DNA of 64,000 nucleotides, from NCBI RefSeq assembly GCF_004343585.1, contig NZ_SLYW01000001.1, positions 1,287,453 through 1,351,452 of the forward strand. Direction: 5' to 3'. The translations under genes were made by a program, and so were the position numbers. Shown here in pieces: positions 18,102-29,864 of the stretch. Each line of letters opens with the position of its first letter. Within the stretch, counting starts at the first letter, position 1. The notes under the pieces are model-generated. The model did not search any database and was not told where the DNA came from. It saw only the letters and a program-made list of their open reading frames with translations. The DNA is from Neorhizobium sp. JUb45. GTDB lineage: Bacteria > Pseudomonadota > Alphaproteobacteria > Rhizobiales > Rhizobiaceae.

Positions 18102-19124
18102 GTGAGATTTGGAACACTTAAATTAATTGGTCTGGCATTGATCGGCGCGCTTGGTTCCCAGGTCGCGTCAGCGCAGGAAGCCGAGCGCCACATCATGGCG
18201 GCAGGCGCAGGTTCAACACAGGGGTTGATCGCCGAGGATATCGCCGGGCTTGGCGACAGATGCGGCTTGCCTTTGAGTGTTGTGGCATCCAAAGGCGCGC
18301 TGGAAAGCTTTTTTGGGGTTCGCAATCGCCATAACACCCAGTTCGGCATCGTTGACGGCGACCTCTTGAATTATTTGAGCAGCTACAAGGGGCAGAATGC
18401 CGACGTCAAGGAAGCGGTTCAGGGTATGCGTATCATGCTCCCGCTGTTTGATGCCGAAGTGCATGTTCTGGCACCTGACAACATCAGCACCCTGCAGGAT
18501 CTGCGCGGAAAACGCATTGGCGTCGGTGAGAAAGACAGCACGGCCTATCTGACATCGCAGTTGATGTTCGATATTCTGCGCATCCCCGTCGCCGAGCGTG
18601 TTACCGGTACCACAGACGAGATGATCGAGCTTTTAAGACAGGGCGAGATTGATGCAATGATCCGCGTCGCCGGAGCGCCGGTGGCAGCATTGGCCGATAA
18701 GCGGATCGACAGTACTTTTCATCTGGTGCCGATCACAGATGAATTGCTGCGGGCAAGCTACAAGACGGTGACGATCCCGGCAGGTATGTATCCGTATCAG
18801 CGAACCGCCGTGCAGACGGTCGCGGTCAAGACACTGCTGATGACCTACGAGTATGGCACCGGCAAGAACGCCTATTACAACAGTTCCTGCAAGGCGGTTT
18901 CGGATGTCACCAGCCTGATTGTCGATAATATCGACGAGCTGCGCCGGACCGGACACCCAAAATGGAAGGATGTCGATCTGACCGAAATCCCCAAGGGCTG
19001 GGAAATCGGCATGTGTGTTCGCAAGGGTCTCGACCCGAACTACAAGGTTTCATGCAGTCAGGCTGCCAGCAGCAGCGATAACAGCGAATATCTCAATCTT
19101 CTCGGAGAACGCCTCAAGAAATGA
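18102..19124 (+). CDS. TAXI-family-like solute-binding protein, copy 2
   Basis: 340 residues from a GTG at 18102 with CGAGGA upstream. It has a signal peptide (about 1-24, ending VASAQE). It is a close paralogue of the preceding protein: FGVRNRHNTQFGIVDGD, GMRIMLPLFDAEVHV, LMTYEYGTGKNAYYNSSCKA and LTEIPKGWEIGMCVRKGL all have counterparts there. Conserved cysteines in the C-terminal part are present in both. Differences cluster in the central lobe, which could change the ligand. A terminator follows at once, so transport membrane subunits, if any, are elsewhere. Confidence 0.78.
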   Translation: MRFGTLKLIGLALIGALGSQVASAQEAERHIMAAGAGSTQGLIAEDIAGLGDRCGLPLSVVASKGALESFFGVRNRHNTQFGIVDGDLLNYLSSYKGQNADVKEAVQGMRIMLPLFDAEVHVLAPDNISTLQDLRGKRIGVGEKDSTAYLTSQLMFDILRIPVAERVTGTTDEMIELLRQGEIDAMIRVAGAPVAALADKRIDSTFHLVPITDELLRASYKTVTIPAGMYPYQRTAVQTVAVKTLLMTYEYGTGKNAYYNSSCKAVSDVTSLIVDNIDELRRTGHPKWKDVDLTEIPKGWEIGMCVRKGLDPNYKVSCSQAASSSDNSEYLNLLGERLKK

Positions 19125-19153
19125 GGGCTCAACCGCTTGATTGAAAAATATTG

Positions 19154-19179
19154 AGGGCGCCGTCATGGCGCCCTTTTTT
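19154..19179 (+). terminator. Terminator after the TAXI-like pair
   Basis: GGGCGCC and GGCGCCC pair around a GTCAT loop and are followed by six T's. Confidence 0.88.
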
Positions 19180-19203
19180 GAGGTTGAACAGCTTTTCAGA
19201 CAC

Positions 19204-19533
19204 CTAATGGGCGAGTATCGCCTTCGGCCTCAGCTCCCCGGAAGGGCTGCGATCGAAGATCCGCATGACGTTGTCGCTGCGCAGCGGCTGTTCGCTGTCG
19301 TCATGCTCCAGATTCTGCTCCGAGACATAGGCCACATATTCCTGCTCGTCGTTTTCGGCGAGGAGGTGGTAGAAGGGCTGGTCCCTGTTCGGGCGGATAT
19401 TTTCCGGAATCGCGTTCCACCATTCCTCGGTATTCGCGAATTCGGCATCCACATCGAACACGACGCCCCGGAACGGGAAAACCTTGTGGCGAACGACTTC
19501 GCCGATGGTGAATTTTGCGTTGCGTTGTTTCAT
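19204..19533 (-). CDS. hspQ: Heat shock protein HspQ (YccV-like)
   Basis: 109 residues from the ATG at 19533, which has AAGGAAG eight bases upstream; an ATG 24 bases earlier is in frame but less well placed. The beta-barrel domain shows KFTIGEVVRHKVFPFRGVVFDVD and YHLLAEND, typical of the hemimethylated-DNA-binding/HspQ family. HspQ is linked to degradation of mutant DnaA and acts as a specificity factor for Lon in enterobacteria; whether this holds in rhizobia is unknown. Confidence 0.88.
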   Translation of the reverse strand: MKQRNAKFTIGEVVRHKVFPFRGVVFDVDAEFANTEEWWNAIPENIRPNRDQPFYHLLAENDEQEYVAYVSEQNLEHDDSEQPLRSDNVMRIFDRSPSGELRPKAILAH

Positions 19534-19640
19534 GGCGCGAACTTCCTTTCGCAACATTATGTGGTCACTCTGTTCCCACGCTACAAGGGCAATGCTTCAG
19601 CGCTGAAAAGGCTCCCTAAAAGGCGAAAATTCCGCGAATT

Positions 19641-20564
19641 TCAGCTCGCTCTGGCTTTCTTCGGCATGGTCGCCAGAATGACGCCACCCAGCACAAGCAG
19701 AATGCCGATGGCATGATAGGTGGCAAAACTTTCGCCCAGAAAGACGATGGCCATGACGATCGAAACCGGTGGCATGAGATAGAGCGTGACACCCGCCTGA
19801 GCCGGACCGAACACGCGCACAGTCTGCTGGAAACAGTAAAACGCGGCAAGTGAGGCAAAGGCCACCATGCCTGCGATTTTTGCCCAATCCATCGGCTCAT
19901 CCGGCAGAGGGCCATCGGTGAAAAATTCGTAGATGGTCGGCGGCAGAAGAACCAGCGCACCCGACAACGCGATGATGCCGAACAGTGACAGCGGCTGCAG
20001 CTCCTGTAACGCCGGCTGACGCAGCAGGATCGAATAGGTCGCAAACGATATCGCCGCGATCAGGATGCCGAAATCTCCGATATTGAAATCGAGATGCAGC
20101 AGTGCCGAGAGATCTCCGCGCAATACGATGACGATGACGCCGGCGAAAGCGATCGCCATGCCCGTCAGTTCTCGGATGCCAATGGTTCGGCCGGCGAACA
20201 TCCACTGGAACAGGATGATGAACAGCGACGACGTCGTGTAAATCAGCGTGCCGTTGGCGGCCGTGGTGTAGTTCAGCGACCAATAGACGACACCGCCGCA
20301 AATGCCCATGCCAAGTCCGCCCAGCACCAGCCAGAGCCAGAAATGACGGCTAACGAAGGTCCAGACTGCGCGGCGATCGGCGAAAATGAAGGGCAGTGTC
20401 ACCAGCGTCGAGCCGGTCCAGCGCAGAAAGGCGGTGGTATAGGGCGCCACGTCACCAATGATGCCGCGGCCGAAAATGATGTTGGTGGAAAAGAAAAGCG
20501 GCACGAGGGCGAAAATCAGCCAATCGAGCGGGCGTGCAGGATCGGGTTTGGATTGATCGGGCAT
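19641..20564 (-). CDS. EamA/DMT-superfamily transporter
   Basis: 307 residues, about ten hydrophobic helices in two EamA repeats. RPLDWLIFALVPLFFSTN opens the first repeat and GPAQAGVTLYLMPPVSIVMA marks the typical conserved segment of the second. The tail ATMPKKARAS is positively charged, as expected for a cytoplasmic C-terminus. It is a second, diverged member beside the one at 10760. It shares its strand with glnA but is separated from it by a hairpin. Substrate unknown. Confidence 0.88.
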   Translation of the reverse strand: MPDQSKPDPARPLDWLIFALVPLFFSTNIIFGRGIIGDVAPYTTAFLRWTGSTLVTLPFIFADRRAVWTFVSRHFWLWLVLGGLGMGICGGVVYWSLNYTTAANGTLIYTTSSLFIILFQWMFAGRTIGIRELTGMAIAFAGVIVIVLRGDLSALLHLDFNIGDFGILIAAISFATYSILLRQPALQELQPLSLFGIIALSGALVLLPPTIYEFFTDGPLPDEPMDWAKIAGMVAFASLAAFYCFQQTVRVFGPAQAGVTLYLMPPVSIVMAIVFLGESFATYHAIGILLVLGGVILATMPKKARAS

Positions 20565-20616
20565 GGTGCACCGGAAAAGGAATGGCGCCGAAATGGCTGA
20601 GACGAGATGAAACGAG

Positions 20617-20643
20617 AAACGGCGGGATTTTGTCCCGCCGTTT
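20617..20643 (-). terminator. Hairpin after glnA
   Basis: Eleven-base arms (20617-20627 and 20633-20643) form a strong GC-rich stem 44 bases past the glnA stop. The downstream T-run on the minus strand is interrupted, so termination strength is uncertain. Confidence 0.7.
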
Positions 20644-20686
20644 GCGGCATGCGGCCGAAGCCGCCTGCGTTATCGGATCCGGCGGA

Positions 20687-22096
20687 TCAGGCCGAGTAGT
20701 ACATGTCGAATTCGACCGGGTGCGGCGTCATTTCGTAACGCATCACTTCGACCATCTTCAGTTCGATATAAGCGTCGATCTGGTCGTCGTCGAAGACGCC
20801 GCCGGCGGTCAGGAACTTGCGGTCGCGATCGAGATTTTCGAGCGCTTCACGCAGGGATGCGCAGACGGTCGGGATCTTCTTCAGTTCCTTCGGCGGCAGG
20901 TCGTAAAGATCCTTGTCCATGGCCTTGCCCGGATGGATCTTGTTCTTGATGCCGTCGAGGCCGGCCATCAGCATGGCGGCAAAGGCGAGGTAGGGGTTCG
21001 CCAGCGGATCAGGGAAGCGCACTTCTACGCGCTTGGACTTGGGACCTGTGCCGAACGGAATGCGGCACGACGCCGAGCGGTTGCGGGCCGAGTAAGCCAA
21101 GAGAACCGGTGCTTCATAACCCGGAACCAGACGCTTGTAGGAGTTGGTCGTCGGGTTGGTGAAGGCGTTGATGGCCTTGGCATGCTTGATGATGCCGCCG
21201 ATGTAATGCAGGCAGCTTTCCGACAGGCCGGCATATTCGTCGCCGGCGAAGGTCGGCTTGCCGTCTTTCCAGATCGACTGGTGCACGTGCATGCCCGAGC
21301 CGTTATCGCCGAAAATCGGCTTCGGCATGAAGGTTGCCGTCTTGCCATAGGCATTGGCGACCTGGTGCACTACGTACTTGTAGATCTGGATCTTGTCGGC
21401 GTTGCGCACCAGCGTGTCGAACTTGACGCCAAGCTCGTGCTGGGCGGCAGCCACTTCGTGGTGGTGCTTTTCGACGACGACGCCCATTTCCGTCAGGACC
21501 GTCAGCATTTCGGAACGCATGTCCTGCAGGCTGTCGATCGGAGGAACCGGGAAATAACCGCCCTTGACGCGCGGACGGTGGCCAAGGTTGCCGGTCTCGT
21601 AATCGGTGTCGTCGTTGGACGGCAGTTCCGACGAATCCAGCTTAAAGCCCGTATTGTACGGATCGGCCTTGTACTTGACGTCGTCGAAGACGAAAAATTC
21701 AGGCTCGGGGCCAACGTAGACGGTATCGCCGACGCCGGACGCCTTCAGATAGGCTTCTGCCTTCTTGGCGGTGCCGCGCGGATCGCGGTTATAGGCTTCG
21801 CCCGAAACCGGATCGAGAATGTCGCAGATGACGACCATGGTCGACTGCGCGAAGAACGGGTCCATGTGGACCGTGGCCGGATCTGGCATCAGCACCATGT
21901 CCGACTCGTTGATGGCCTTCCAGCCGCCGATCGAGGAACCGTCGAACATGACGCCATCGGCGAACATGTCCTCATCCACGGCGACAACGTCCATGGTGAC
22001 GTGCTGCAGCTTGCCCTTTGGATCGGTAAAGCGCAGGTCCACGAACTTGACGTCGTTTTCCTTGATCTGTTTCATGATGTCGCTTGCGGTCGTCAT
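20687..22096 (-). CDS. glnA: Type I glutamine synthetase
   Basis: 469 residues, the length of bacterial GSI-beta subunits. It condenses glutamate and ammonia to glutamine with ATP and forms dodecamers. Motifs in order are [20 protein letters not shown], the ATP/glutamate site [22 protein letters not shown], and the adenylylation loop [11 protein letters not shown] with the modifiable Tyr. The enzyme is therefore expected to be controlled by GlnE adenylyltransferase and PII. It follows glnB by 60 bases, the classical glnBA operon. It ends VEFDMYYSA. Confidence 0.97.
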   Translation of the reverse strand: MTTASDIMKQIKENDVKFVDLRFTDPKGKLQHVTMDVVAVDEDMFADGVMFDGSSIGGWKAINESDMVLMPDPATVHMDPFFAQSTMVVICDILDPVSGEAYNRDPRGTAKKAEAYLKASGVGDTVYVGPEPEFFVFDDVKYKADPYNTGFKLDSSELPSNDDTDYETGNLGHRPRVKGGYFPVPPIDSLQDMRSEMLTVLTEMGVVVEKHHHEVAAAQHELGVKFDTLVRNADKIQIYKYVVHQVANAYGKTATFMPKPIFGDNGSGMHVHQSIWKDGKPTFAGDEYAGLSESCLHYIGGIIKHAKAINAFTNPTTNSYKRLVPGYEAPVLLAYSARNRSASCRIPFGTGPKSKRVEVRFPDPLANPYLAFAAMLMAGLDGIKNKIHPGKAMDKDLYDLPPKELKKIPTVCASLREALENLDRDRKFLTAGGVFDDDQIDAYIELKMVEVMRYEMTPHPVEFDMYYSA

Positions 22097-22156
22097 GGGA
22101 TCTTTCCTTGGGTGTGAGAATGATGAGGTGCCGGTCCTTGGTTGGACCGGACGTTA

Positions 22157-22570
<414 letters not shown>

Positions 22571-22824
22571 TCCAAGTGCGATGATGCCTTAAATATCCTA
22601 GCCTTAAGTGATGGCCCGAGCCAAGGGCGGGTTTCCGGGCTGTGTGGTGAAAGTGGTGCCGTGCAAGAAGTTGGTCATTACCATGCGAGGGATATCTTCT
22701 CGCACTGAATTAGCGCCTCCGAAGACGATCGGATGCTTGATAATTATGCATATGATTATTTTTGATGCATTTGCCGAAAAAGAAACCCATTGTTTTTATC
22801 GGGTAAGACGAGTCAACATGGGTC

Positions 22825-24300
22825 ATGACCGACATCAGCACACTTATTCTGACACCTGAAGAAATGTCCGCCGTTGATGCCGCATCAGCGGACTGCGGCA
22901 TTCCGTCTTACGCGCTGATGGAACGTGCGGGGCAGGCGGTTGCGGCGCTTGCCTTGAAACATTACCCGCAGGCGGAGTGCTTTGTGGTTCTGTGCGGCCC
23001 GGGCAATAATGGCGGCGATGGATATGTGGCGGCGCGCGTGCTCGCCGAATCGGGCTCAGTGGTTCGCGTGTATGAGTTGGCGTTAGAGGCGGCACTGAAG
23101 GGGGATGCACGACGCGCTGCGGTGGCATGCCCGATCGATAAACGGCAACTGGGCGAATACCGGCCGCTCAAGGGCGACGTGATCATAGACGCGCTGTTTG
23201 GAGCCGGCCTTTCACGTCCTTTGCCGACGGAGGTTGGCGATGTGATCTCGGCGGTCGGTGAGGCAAGACTGCCTGTTCTCGCCGTCGATCTGCCCTCCGG
23301 CATTTGCGGCCTGCGCGGTCAAATTCTGGGTGCGGCGTTTCGGGCCGAGCGCACAATTACCTTCATGGCAAGGAAACCGGGGCATCTGCTTATGCCGGGT
23401 CGGGAATACTGCGGAGAACTGGAGGTTTTCGACATCGGCATTCCGCACAGGATCGTTGCTGCGCATGCCGGAGATATCCTGAAAAACGATCCTGCCTTGT
23501 GGGCTTCACATCTGCCGCGGCTTGCCACCGAAACCCACAAATACAAGCGCGGCCATCTCGTGGTGTTTTCCGGCGGGGCCTCGCATACCGGGGCCGCGCG
23601 TCTTTCAGCCAAGGCGGGCCTCAAAAGCGGCGCCGGACTGGTGACGGTTGCCGCGCCGGAGGACGCCATGGCGGTCAATGCCGCGGCGCTGACGGCGGTC
23701 ATGCTTCGGCAAATTCAAACGATATCCGATTTGGACGAATGGCTTGAAACCGCGAAGATTGCGGCCTGTGTGCTCGGGCCCGGTTTTGGCGTGGGAAACC
23801 GCGCGCGGGATTTCGTGGCGATACTGAAGGACAAGGCGCTGGTTCTGGATGCCGATGGCATCACGTCCTTCAAGGATGAGCCGGAGACGCTGTTCAATGC
23901 GTTCGGAAACGGTGAAACACATTTGGTGCTGACGCCGCATGAGGGAGAATTTGCGCGGCTTTTTCCCGACATCGCCGCCGACCAGAAGCTCGGCAAGGTG
24001 GAAAAGGCGAGGGCTGCGGCAGTCCGCGCCCATGCCGTCATCATTTATAAAGGCGCAGACAGTGTCATCGCTTCACCGGATGGACGCGCCTACATCAACG
24101 ACAATGCGCCGCCATGGCTTGCCACTGCCGGTTCCGGTGATGTGCTGGCCGGCATGATCGGCGCATTGCTGGCGCAAGGTGTTCCGGCCTTCGAGGCCGC
24201 GGCGGCGGGCGTTTATCTTCACGGCGAGGCGGCCAGGCGGGCAGGGCCGGGCATGACGGCAGAAGATCTGGCCGACCATGCCGATGTGACGTTCCGCTAA
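22825..24300 (+). CDS. nnr: Bifunctional NAD(P)H-hydrate repair enzyme (epimerase/dehydratase)
   Basis: 491 residues, a fusion of the YjeF_N epimerase (about 1-215; GPGNNGGDGYVAARVL) and the ribokinase-like dehydratase (about 225-485; GPGFGVGNRARDFV, LTPHEGEFARLF, TAGSGDVLAGMIGALLAQG). It repairs damaged NAD(P)HX to NAD(P)H using ADP. It is read divergently from glnB and converges tightly with the DUF72 gene, four bases apart. Both active-site regions look complete. Confidence 0.94.
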   Translation: MTDISTLILTPEEMSAVDAASADCGIPSYALMERAGQAVAALALKHYPQAECFVVLCGPGNNGGDGYVAARVLAESGSVVRVYELALEAALKGDARRAAVACPIDKRQLGEYRPLKGDVIIDALFGAGLSRPLPTEVGDVISAVGEARLPVLAVDLPSGICGLRGQILGAAFRAERTITFMARKPGHLLMPGREYCGELEVFDIGIPHRIVAAHAGDILKNDPALWASHLPRLATETHKYKRGHLVVFSGGASHTGAARLSAKAGLKSGAGLVTVAAPEDAMAVNAAALTAVMLRQIQTISDLDEWLETAKIAACVLGPGFGVGNRARDFVAILKDKALVLDADGITSFKDEPETLFNAFGNGETHLVLTPHEGEFARLFPDIAADQKLGKVEKARAAAVRAHAVIIYKGADSVIASPDGRAYINDNAPPWLATAGSGDVLAGMIGALLAQGVPAFEAAAAGVYLHGEAARRAGPGMTAEDLADHADVTFR

Positions 24301-24303
24301 GCG

Positions 24304-25107
24304 CTATTTCAAGCGTTCGGCCATGGCCATTGCGCCCTGCGGCGCGTTGACCTTGCCTTCGTGAATGAAAAAGGCAAACACATCGCGCGGCTTATTCTCG
24401 ACCTTGCGACCGGCATCCACCAGCGGCAGATCATCCGGCACGCCGCCTGCCGCCCATGTCTTCAGCCGTTTTGCCCAGGCGTTCATATCGTCCTCGGCAT
24501 AACAGGTGGGGATTTCATCCGAACCCTTTTGCAGCCGCGCATAGACAAAATCCGCGGTGACATCCGCAATCATCGGGTAATCGAAATGTTCGGCGCAGAC
24601 CGGCGCGATATTATATTTCTCCAGCAGAGCGACGAATTCCGGCACCTTGAAACTGTCGTGGCGCACCTCGACCAAATGCCGCAGCGGCAGACCTTCGAGC
24701 GTGTTCGGGAGGAGTTTCAGAAAGGCTTCGAAATCGTCCGGTTCGAATTTTTTCGTCGGCGCGAACTGCCAGAGCAACGGCCCCAGACGATCCCCTAGTT
24801 CGACCAGTCCCTGATTAAGGAATTTATCAATCGATTCAGATGCCTCTGCGAGAATCTTGCGGTTTGTGGTGAAGCGGCTGGCCTTCAGCGAGAAGATAAA
24901 TCCGTCCGGCACTTCAGACGCCCATTTGGCAAAGGTTTCCGGTTTCTGCGAACCGTAATAGGTGCCGTTGACCTCGATGACGGAAAGCTTGCTCGACGCA
25001 TATTCGAGCTGCCGTTTCTTGGCGAGCTTTTCGGGATAGAACGTGCCTTCCCAAGCATCAAAAGTCCAACCGCCGATGCCGGTGCGGATCATGCCCGAAT
25101 TGCTCAT
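24304..25107 (-). CDS. DUF72 family protein (YecE-like)
   Basis: 267 residues of the DUF72 TIM-barrel-like family: IRTGIGGWTFDAWEGTFYPE near the N-terminus, FSLKASRFTTN near 75, and GPLLWQFAPTKKF near 107. Members are widespread and have no agreed biochemical function. It is a single gene facing nnr; the uvrA gene lies upstream on the same strand, with its stop about 50 bases before this start. Confidence 0.9.
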   Translation of the reverse strand: MSNSGMIRTGIGGWTFDAWEGTFYPEKLAKKRQLEYASSKLSVIEVNGTYYGSQKPETFAKWASEVPDGFIFSLKASRFTTNRKILAEASESIDKFLNQGLVELGDRLGPLLWQFAPTKKFEPDDFEAFLKLLPNTLEGLPLRHLVEVRHDSFKVPEFVALLEKYNIAPVCAEHFDYPMIADVTADFVYARLQKGSDEIPTCYAEDDMNAWAKRLKTWAAGGVPDDLPLVDAGRKVENKPRDVFAFFIHEGKVNAPQGAMAMAERLK

Positions 25108-25154
25108 CAGTGCCTCCCGTTGAGATCAGCTTACCATATCGTGGTTACGGCGGA

Positions 25155-28076
<2,922 letters not shown>

Positions 28077-28161
28077 TACCAAAGCCTGATGGGAGGGAAG
28101 TTTCCCTATGTAGTGATTGATTCGGCGGTGTCGAGATGGAAACGACAAAGGTCAAACCGTC

Positions 28162-28176
28162 GTTCCCGATTCGTTT
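28162..28176. promoter_or_regulatory. Near-consensus LexA (SOS) box
   Basis: GTTCCCGATTCGTTT has one mismatch to the alphaproteobacterial LexA site GTTC-N7-GTTC. It lies between the perfect box and the uvrA start and may be a weaker second site or chance. Confidence 0.4.
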
Positions 28177-28199
28177 GACATGACTATAGGAATAAAATA

Positions 28200-28214
28200 G
28201 AACAAATAAAGAAC
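28200..28214 (-). promoter_or_regulatory. LexA (SOS) box in the uvrA/ssb intergenic region
   Basis: GAACAAATAAAGAAC on the plus strand, that is GTTC-TTTATTT-GTTC on the minus strand, is a perfect match to the LexA direct repeat known in alphaproteobacteria. It sits 124 bases before the uvrA ATG in an AT-rich promoter-like stretch, so uvrA is the likely target, with ssb possible. Confidence 0.8.
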
Positions 28215-28370
28215 AATCTTCAGCCTGAAACAATCCGCCCATTTGGCGGCATTTCGGGAAATCGCTGTGGATTAAAGGATCGGAAGGGTCCCACCGGGCC
28301 GCGGCTATAGTCTATGGTGCCGGCATTGGATTTTTAAGCCGCGTCACGTGGCGTAGAAAGTGAGAATATC

Positions 28371-28949
28371 ATGGCAGGTAGCGTCAACAAGGTGATCCTG
28401 ATCGGAAACGTCGGCGCCGATCCCGAAATCCGCCGGACCCAGGACGGTCGTCCGATCGCCAATCTGCGCATCGCGACGTCTGAAAGCTGGCGTGATCGCA
28501 ATTCCGGCGAGCGCAAGGAAAAGACCGAATGGCACAGCGTCGTCGTTTTTAACGAAGGTCTCTGCAAGGTCGTCGAACAGTATGTGAAGAAGGGCGCCAA
28601 GCTCTATATCGAAGGCGCACTGCAGACCCGCAAATGGCAGGACCAGCAGGGTGCGGATCGTTATTCGACGGAAATCGTGCTGCAGGGCTTCAACTCGACC
28701 CTGACCATGCTCGACGGCCGTGGCGGCGAAGGTGGTGGCGGCTTCGGTGGCGGTGGTGGTCGTGGCAGTTCCGCTGGCGGCAATGATTATGGCGGCGGCG
28801 GTGGCGACTTTGGTGGTGGTTACGGCGGTGGCGACGATTACGCCCGTCCGTCTTCCGGCGGCGGCAATCGTGGTGGTGGCCAGCCTTCCGGCGGCAATGC
28901 TGGCGGCGGCGGTTTCTCGCGAGACCTGGACGACGATATCCCGTTCTGA
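28371..28949 (+). CDS. ssb: Single-stranded DNA-binding protein
   Basis: 192 residues. Residues 1-115 are the OB fold ([39 protein letters not shown]). A Gly-rich low-complexity linker (about 120-180) follows, then the acidic tip DLDDDIPF that recruits repair and replication proteins. It coats ssDNA as a tetramer during replication, repair and recombination. The divergent uvrA/ssb layout is conserved in many proteobacteria. The long Gly linker explains the skewed codon use there. Confidence 0.97.
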   Translation: MAGSVNKVILIGNVGADPEIRRTQDGRPIANLRIATSESWRDRNSGERKEKTEWHSVVVFNEGLCKVVEQYVKKGAKLYIEGALQTRKWQDQQGADRYSTEIVLQGFNSTLTMLDGRGGEGGGGFGGGGGRGSSAGGNDYGGGGGDFGGGYGGGDDYARPSSGGGNRGGGQPSGGNAGGGGFSRDLDDDIPF

Positions 28950-28954
28950 TCAAG

Positions 28955-28978
28955 AAGGCGCCGCGAGGCGCCTTTTTT
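28955..28978 (+). terminator. Terminator of ssb
   Basis: AAGGCGCC pairs with GGCGCCTT around a GCGA tetraloop, followed by T's, a few bases after the ssb stop. Confidence 0.9.
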
Positions 28979-29015
28979 CATGTCGGTAAGGGCTGAAAAG
29001 AAAACGCCCAAACCT

Positions 29016-29645
29016 TCAAAGATTGAAGGCCGAGCGGATGCCATCGACGGCAAACTGCACCGATAGTGCCGCCAGGATGACGCCGAGCAGGCGGGTCAGC
29101 AGTGCACGGCCGGTGACGCCGAGAAAACGATCGAGGGCAGGGGCGATCATCAGTGCGGCAAACACGGCCAGCATGGCGACACCGATGACACCGATAAGGA
29201 TGGCGCGCTCCAGCGGCGCGTGAAAACTGCCGGCCAGAAGCACGGTCGCGGAAATGGCACCAGGTCCGGAAATCAGCGGCAAAGCCAGCGGAAAGATCGC
29301 GAGATTTCGGATGTGATCGACCGTCAGCGCGGTTTCCGAGGTCTTTTCCTTGCGGTCGTTGCGGCGCTCGAAAATCATCTCGAAGGCGATCCAGAACAGA
29401 AGCAGGCCACCGGCGATGCGGAAAGCCCCCATGGAAATGCCGAGAAAACCCAGCAGTTGCGCGCCGACAAGCGCAAAGCCTGCCAGGATGCCGAAAGCCG
29501 TGACTGTGCCAAGCATGGCGACGTGGCGGCGCTGCGCTGCATCCATGCCGACCGTCAGCCCGACGAACAGCGGGGCGAGCCCCGGCGGATCGAGCGTGAC
29601 AAGCAGCGTCGTCAGTGCGTTCAGGATCGTGTCGATCGTTACCAT
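29016..29645 (-). CDS. MarC family integral membrane protein
   Basis: 209 residues with about six transmembrane helices. LLVTLDPPGLAPLFVGLT and the later FPLALPLISGPGAISATVLL are MarC/UPF0056 signatures. MarC was named from the mar region but is not itself shown to cause multidrug resistance; its function is unknown. It is transcribed away from gyrA and converges with ssb. Confidence 0.9.
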   Translation of the reverse strand: MVTIDTILNALTTLLVTLDPPGLAPLFVGLTVGMDAAQRRHVAMLGTVTAFGILAGFALVGAQLLGFLGISMGAFRIAGGLLLFWIAFEMIFERRNDRKEKTSETALTVDHIRNLAIFPLALPLISGPGAISATVLLAGSFHAPLERAILIGVIGVAMLAVFAALMIAPALDRFLGVTGRALLTRLLGVILAALSVQFAVDGIRSAFNL

Positions 29646-29799
29646 CTAAAGCCTTGTTCCTGCATGCTTGCCGTAAACCTGAAAGCTTGTTAGGACAGCC
29701 GCAGCCCGGAGAAAACCCCATTTGCGGACGATCTCCACAAACGACGATGGCTACGGCTGTCGATATGTCGTAAAAGCCTGTTCACAACAGGTTCCAAAA

Positions 29800-29829
29800 T
29801 TGGCGTTGGCGGTCGCCTTCCGCTATAAA
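29800..29829 (+). promoter_or_regulatory. Candidate gyrA promoter
   Basis: TTGGCG (29800-29805) and TATAAA (29824-29829) are 18 bases apart and lie 35 bases before the gyrA start. A perfect inverted repeat CTGTTCACAACAG lies just upstream (29778-29790) and could be a regulator site. This is by eye only. Confidence 0.5.
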
Positions 29830-29864
29830 AACGTCAACTGATTCCGAACAGGATCCTAACCGAT

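Noticed and set aside
20534..22117. A 527-codon plus-strand frame antisense to glnA
   Set aside because: It mirrors the glnA codons; glnA is fully supported on the minus strand.
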